Source of the DNA: IMCC26256 sp046081705
GTDB taxonomy: Bacteria > Actinomycetota > Acidimicrobiia > IMCC26256
DNA: 64,000 bases
Direction of reading: 5' to 3'
Assembly: GCA_046081705.1 (NCBI GenBank)
Contig: JBJTWK010000081.1
Coordinates: 1 to 64,000 of the forward strand
Shown: one piece after another, positions 60,662 through 64,000 of the stretch
How positions within the stretch are numbered: position 1 is the stretch's first letter
Layout: each line of letters opens with the position of its first letter
Translations under genes and position numbers: made by a program
The notes under the pieces: generated by a model
Database searches by the model: none
What the model was told of the DNA's origin: nothing
The model's input: only the letters and a program-made list of their open reading frames with translations

Positions 60662-60689
60662 TCAAGTCCTGGGGCTGGTGAGCCGATCA
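60662..60689 (+). promoter_or_regulatory. Candidate FliA/WhiG (sigma-28 type) promoter
   Basis: TCAAGTCC (60662-60669), 12 nt, GCCGATCA (60682-60689) resembles the sigma-28/WhiG promoter (TAAA near -35 and GCCGATAA at -10). It sits 59 bp before the ATG of the secreted NlpC/P60 hydrolase. Confidence 0.5.
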
Positions 60690-60747
60690 AGGTCATCCCA
60701 GCGGGCACCACCTCCGACGCCCGACGAGACCCGGAAGCGACCAGACG

Positions 60748-61965
60748 ATGTTCGGTACGACGGCCCAGCGCACGATCCAGCGCCTCGCCACCGTGACGAT
60801 CGCCGCCACGACGGCACTCAGCGGCCTCGCCGCCGCGGCCGCCCCGGCCGGTGCGATCAGCCCCATCGCCCAGAAGCAGGCCCAGGCCGCGGCCATCCGG
60901 GCCCAGATCGACGCCGAGTCGATGCACGTGGCCCAGCTCGCCGAGCAGTACAACGGCGCTCGGGTCGCCGTGCAGGAGGCCCAGGCCCAGGTCGCTGCGG
61001 CAGAGGCCGGCGTGGCCGCCGCCAAGGCCCGCCGCGACGAACTGAAGTCCGTCCTCGCCCGCCGGGCCGCCTCGCTGTACCGCGGCGCCGGCGACCAGTC
61101 GCCGTTCTCGAGCGTCGACGCCGGCAACATGGTCCGGACCGCGCGCATCGCCCAGTACGGCGACGTCGCAGCGAAGAAGGACCGCACCCTCCTCGCCGAG
61201 GTGCGCGCCGCCCAGGCCCGCCTCACCGCCGAGCGCGCCGCGGCCGAGTCGGCCCGGACCGCCGCGTCCGAGCAGGCCGCCGCCGCGAACGCCGCCTACA
61301 CCGCGGCGGCCGCCGCCGACCGGGCGCTGCGCAACCAGCTGGCCCGGATCGACGCCGAGACCCAGCGCCTCATCGCCCAGCAGCGGGCCGAGGCCGCCCG
61401 GGCCGAGGCCGCCCGACTCGCCGAGCTCCAGCGGATCGCCGCCCAGCAGCGGGCCGCCGCCGCCCGCCCGGGCTCGCCCGCGCCGACGACCACGACCCGA
61501 CCCCGGACCACCGGCACCGTCGGCACCTCCGGCACCCCGGGTTCCCCGGTCACGACCTCGACCACCGTGAGCCCGGCCCTCACCGGCTCGCCGTTCGGGC
61601 CCCCGCCCGCGGTGTCCCCGGAGGCCGCCGACGTGGTCGCCTTCGCCCGGGCCCAGCTCGGCAAGCCGTACGTGTTCGCCACCTCCGGCCCCAACACCTA
61701 CGACTGCTCGGGCCTCACCAAGGCGGCCTGGGGTTCGGTGGGCGTGCGCATGGCCCACTACTCCGGCTCCCAGGCGGTGGCGTTCCCGAAGGTCGCCTAC
61801 CAGGACCTGCAGCCCGGTGACCTCGTGTTCTTCTATTCCGACCTCCACCACGTCGGCATCTACATCGGCGGCGGGATGATGATCCACGCCCCGCAGACCG
61901 GCGACGTCGTGAAGATCTCGTCGGCCTGGCGCTCGAACTTCATGTGGGGGACCCGCCCCTCGTAG
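60748..61965 (+). CDS. Secreted NlpC/P60 peptidoglycan endopeptidase with coiled coil (RipA-like)
   Basis: This 405-aa precursor has a signal peptide (to about residue 36, ending PAGA) and a long Ala/Gln-rich coiled coil (about 40-250). A Thr/Pro linker and a C-terminal NlpC/P60 domain follow. The catalytic Cys320 (TYDCSGLT) and His368 (LHHVGIYIGG) are present, and H380 is the likely third residue. It would cleave peptidoglycan stem peptides, as in cell separation. No clear SD sequence or -10 lies close to the ATG, so the leader is at least 50 nt. Confidence 0.9.
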   Translation: MFGTTAQRTIQRLATVTIAATTALSGLAAAAAPAGAISPIAQKQAQAAAIRAQIDAESMHVAQLAEQYNGARVAVQEAQAQVAAAEAGVAAAKARRDELKSVLARRAASLYRGAGDQSPFSSVDAGNMVRTARIAQYGDVAAKKDRTLLAEVRAAQARLTAERAAAESARTAASEQAAAANAAYTAAAAADRALRNQLARIDAETQRLIAQQRAEAARAEAARLAELQRIAAQQRAAAARPGSPAPTTTTRPRTTGTVGTSGTPGSPVTTSTTVSPALTGSPFGPPPAVSPEAADVVAFARAQLGKPYVFATSGPNTYDCSGLTKAAWGSVGVRMAHYSGSQAVAFPKVAYQDLQPGDLVFFYSDLHHVGIYIGGGMMIHAPQTGDVVKISSAWRSNFMWGTRPS

Positions 61966-62052
61966 TCCGCGATCGGGGATCAGCCCACCCGATCCGTCGG
62001 CATCGCACCCGTGGCCCCTCCCCGGAGGTCACGGGTGCGATGCTGTCCGGAC

Positions 62053-62682
62053 ATGGACGATCGCGTCACCCCCGATCCCGACCGCACCGACACCGCCGAT
62101 CCCGCCTACACCGCGCGACTGCGCGAGCTCGAGGGTCGGGGCTGGAAGCAGCGGCTGGACGTGCAGCGGCCGTACCGCTGGAACCTCCGTCGGCTCCACC
62201 CGGGCCGGACCCTCGACGTCGGCTGCGGGATCGGGCGCAACCTCGCCCACCTCGACGGCAACGGCGTCGGCATCGACCACAACGCCACCTCGGTCGACGC
62301 CGCACGCGAGCGCGGGTTCACCGCCTACACGCCCGACGCGTTCGTCGCGTCGCAAGATGCCGTCCTCGGCGGGTTCGACTCGCTCCTCGTCGCGCACGTG
62401 CTCGAGCACCTCGACCTCGCGACCCAGCGCGACCTGCTGGCGACCTACCTGCCCTACGTGCGCGAGGGCGGCCGGGCGATCCTCATCACCCCGCAGGAGG
62501 CCGGGTTCCGCACCGACGCGACGCACGTCCGGTTCGTCGACCCCGCGGGCTGCGACCTCGCGCTGCACGAGCACGGTTGGCGGGTCGTCGCGAAGCAGTC
62601 GTTCCCGTTCCCGCGGCCCGTCGGTCGCGTGTTCCCCTACAACGAGTTCGTCGTCGTCGGCGAGCGCGACCCCGACGCGTGA
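62053..62682 (+). CDS. SAM-dependent methyltransferase (class I)
   Basis: This 209-aa enzyme has motif I LDVGCGIGRNLAHL with a following acidic residue in GIDHN, and the motif LLVAHVLEHLDL. A late strand is typical of the class I fold. The substrate is unknown. It is linked to a glycosyltransferase by an overlap, so it may modify a surface sugar or polyprenyl compound. The ATG at 62053 is the start that begins the conserved part. Confidence 0.83.
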   Translation: MDDRVTPDPDRTDTADPAYTARLRELEGRGWKQRLDVQRPYRWNLRRLHPGRTLDVGCGIGRNLAHLDGNGVGIDHNATSVDAARERGFTAYTPDAFVASQDAVLGGFDSLLVAHVLEHLDLATQRDLLATYLPYVREGGRAILITPQEAGFRTDATHVRFVDPAGCDLALHEHGWRVVAKQSFPFPRPVGRVFPYNEFVVVGERDPDA

Positions 62683-63581
62683 CGGGGACGCCGGCGATCA
62701 CGTTCGCGATCCCCTACTACGCCGGGATCGACTACCTCCGCCGGGCGATCGCGAGCGTGCAGGCGCAGACCCGAGACGACTGGGAGTGCGTGGTCGTCGA
62801 CGACGCCGGCCCCGAGTCGGCGGCCGCGGCCGTGCTCGCGCTCGGCGACCCGCGGGTGCGCTACGAGCGCAACCCCACGAACCTGGGACTCGGTGGCAAC
62901 TGGAACCGCGCCGTCGGGCTCGCCACCGCACCGCTCGTGACCCTCCTCCACGCCGACGACGAGCTGCTCCCGGGCTACGCGGACGCGGTCGTGCGCGCCC
63001 ACGCCGCGCACCCCGACGCGTTCGCGGTGTTCACGCGCGCCACCGTGATCGGCCCGGACGGTGCTCCCGTGTTCTCCTTCCCCGATCGCGTGAAGCGCGT
63101 CATCGAGGGGCGGTCGCGCGGCACCACCGTCGTCCACGGCGAGCCCGGGCTCGAGCGGCTGCTCCGCGGCCAGTTCATCTTCTGCCCGACCCTCTGCTAC
63201 CGACGGGAGGCGCTCGGTTCGGATCCGTTCTCGACGGAGTGGCGCATGGTGCTCGACCTCGTGCTGCTCGCCGGGTCGCTGCTCGCCGGCCGACGGTTCA
63301 TCGGGATCCCCGAGCCGCTCTACGCGTACCGCCGCCACGACGCGAGCCAGACGGCCACCCTCACCGCGTCGACGGAGCGGTTCGACGAGGAGATCGCGGT
63401 CTACGACGAGATCGCCGGCCGGGCCGAGGCGGCCGGGTGGTACCGGGCCGCCGCCACGGCCCGGGCCAAGCGGATCATCCGACTCCACCTCGCCTACCGG
63501 ATCGTGGGGGACGCGCTCCACGGCCGGGGTGCAGGCGTCCGCGCGAAGCGGGCCGCGTTCCGACGGGCCGGTCAGGGCTGA
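62679..63581 (+). CDS. Family 2 glycosyltransferase
   Basis: This 300-aa GT-A-fold glycosyltransferase has FAIPYYAGIDYLRRAIASVQAQT, VVVDDAGPES, and the DXD-type HADDE (near residue 90). No membrane segment is evident. GTG at 62679 overlaps the methyltransferase stop by 4 nt, so these are co-translated. Donor and acceptor are unknown. Its end overlaps the convergent last gene by 10 bp. Confidence 0.85.
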   Translation: MTGTPAITFAIPYYAGIDYLRRAIASVQAQTRDDWECVVVDDAGPESAAAAVLALGDPRVRYERNPTNLGLGGNWNRAVGLATAPLVTLLHADDELLPGYADAVVRAHAAHPDAFAVFTRATVIGPDGAPVFSFPDRVKRVIEGRSRGTTVVHGEPGLERLLRGQFIFCPTLCYRREALGSDPFSTEWRMVLDLVLLAGSLLAGRRFIGIPEPLYAYRRHDASQTATLTASTERFDEEIAVYDEIAGRAEAAGWYRAAATARAKRIIRLHLAYRIVGDALHGRGAGVRAKRAAFRRAGQG

Positions 63582-64000
63582 GGCTGCTCCGACAGCGGAC
63601 GGATCCGGAAGTCGAGCCCGGCGGTCGTGGCGATCACCGCGCGCAGGATGAAGCGGGCCGCGGCGATCGGCTTCGCCGAGGCCTCACCGGCCTGCCGCTC
63701 ACGGATGTGGATCGGCGTCTCCACGATCCGGTACCCACCACGCGCGGCCACGAGCGCGGCCTCGAAGGTGTCGCCGAGGTAGTGCACCGGGTACGAGGCC
63801 GCGAACTCACCGAGCAACGGCTCGGCGATGCACCGGAAGCCCGAGGTGGTGTCGTGGATCCGCACGCCGCCCGAGCGACGGACGATGCCCGAGAGCACCC
63901 GCATGATGAGCCGCCGGGCCCGCCCGACCTCGTACTCGTGGGAGCCCTCGACGAAGCGACTGCCGATGACGAGGTGGGCCCCGTCGGCGGTCTGCACCTC
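63572..64000 (-). CDS. Glycosyltransferase family 2, C-terminal part (cut by window edge)
   Basis: The visible C-terminal 142 residues include VIGSRFVEGS, DTTSGFRCI, VHYLGDTFEAALVAARGGYRIVETPI and a C-terminal helix. These are typical of dolichyl-phosphate-mannose / polyprenyl-sugar synthase-like transferases. The N-terminal half with DXD lies outside base 64000. The protein ends with no visible membrane-spanning tail. Confidence 0.78.
   Translation of the reverse strand, partial: EVQTADGAHLVIGSRFVEGSHEYEVGRARRLIMRVLSGIVRRSGGVRIHDTTSGFRCIAEPLLGEFAASYPVHYLGDTFEAALVAARGGYRIVETPIHIRERQAGEASAKPIAAARFILRAVIATTAGLDFRIRPLSEQPQP

Noticed and set aside
1..64000. CRISPR arrays, insertion sequences, prophage or restriction-modification genes
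   Set aside because: None seen by reading both strands; all sizeable ORFs are assigned to cellular families, shadows or the listed unknowns.

Overview
The window is 64 kb of very GC-rich DNA (by eye about 70% G+C), densely packed with genes on both strands. GTG starts are frequent and 1-10 nt gene overlaps are common. The gene content is actinobacterial: the SCO1664 / DUF3090 / MSMEG_4193 trio, DUF3151 and DUF2505 proteins, an Rpf-type transglycosylase, an S30AE protein with duplicated C-terminal domain, F420-type redox proteins, and many promoters placed for leaderless transcripts. I infer Actinomycetota, possibly class Acidimicrobiia; the class is not proven by what is visible. It looks like ordinary chromosome. 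I see no insertion sequence, prophage, CRISPR array or recognisable defence island.

Layout. 1-5.4 kb: dnaX (cut by the window edge), a large SRP RNA with an apparent Alu domain, tRNA-Ser(GGA), a class III cyclase/ATPase signalling protein, tadA and tRNA-Ser(CGA). 5.4-12.3 kb: metF, a DUF2505 protein, the divergent copper pair copA/csoR, then an overlapping operon of an FrhB-like Fe-S protein, a ClC channel and a receiver-like 109-aa protein. 12.3-17.4 kb: the SCO1664/DUF3090/phosphomutase trio, DUF3151, a GDP-mannose dehydratase, a flavin-dependent oxidoreductase and purE. 17.4-25 kb: an FtsX-type ABC transporter, lgt, a DJ-1/PfpI protein, a UbiB-like kinase and an Rpf-like transglycosylase with a long leader. 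25-31.5 kb: a Cys-type sulfatase, a ribosome hibernation factor, a SHOCT protein, a secreted glycosidase, the formylglycine-generating enzyme that would activate the sulfatase, and a lipoprotein.

31.6-36.4 kb: a complete branched-chain amino acid ABC operon (livG-F-H-M and a binding protein) closed by a 17-bp stem terminator. 36.5-43.3 kb: a tightly linked set of lipoprotein, Calx-beta-containing membrane-fusion protein, ABC ATPase, MacB-type permease and SGNH acyltransferase. 43.3-49.5 kb: a molybdopterin oxidoreductase, exonuclease III, tRNA-Arg(ACG), small secreted or membrane proteins, a NIPSNAP-like protein preceded by a leaderless upstream ORF, a 2-hydroxyacid dehydrogenase and tRNA-Ser(GCT). 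49.5-54.6 kb: a 557-aa protein of unknown function, an SRPBCC protein, a deazaflavin-type reductase and two adjacent acyl-CoA dehydrogenases. 54.6-64 kb: tRNA-Ser(TGA), serS-pheA, DUF2203-pgi, aldose epimerase and a short coaA-like kinase, an NlpC/P60 hydrolase behind a FliA/WhiG-like promoter, and methyltransferase/glycosyltransferase genes running off the edge.

The window carries four of the serine tRNA species (GGA, CGA, GCT, TGA) as well as seryl-tRNA synthetase. Nothing here is unmistakably a new system. The best candidates are the Calx-beta exporter operon, the unexplained 557-aa protein, the FrhB-like/ClC/receiver operon, and the upstream ORF before the NIPSNAP-like gene.
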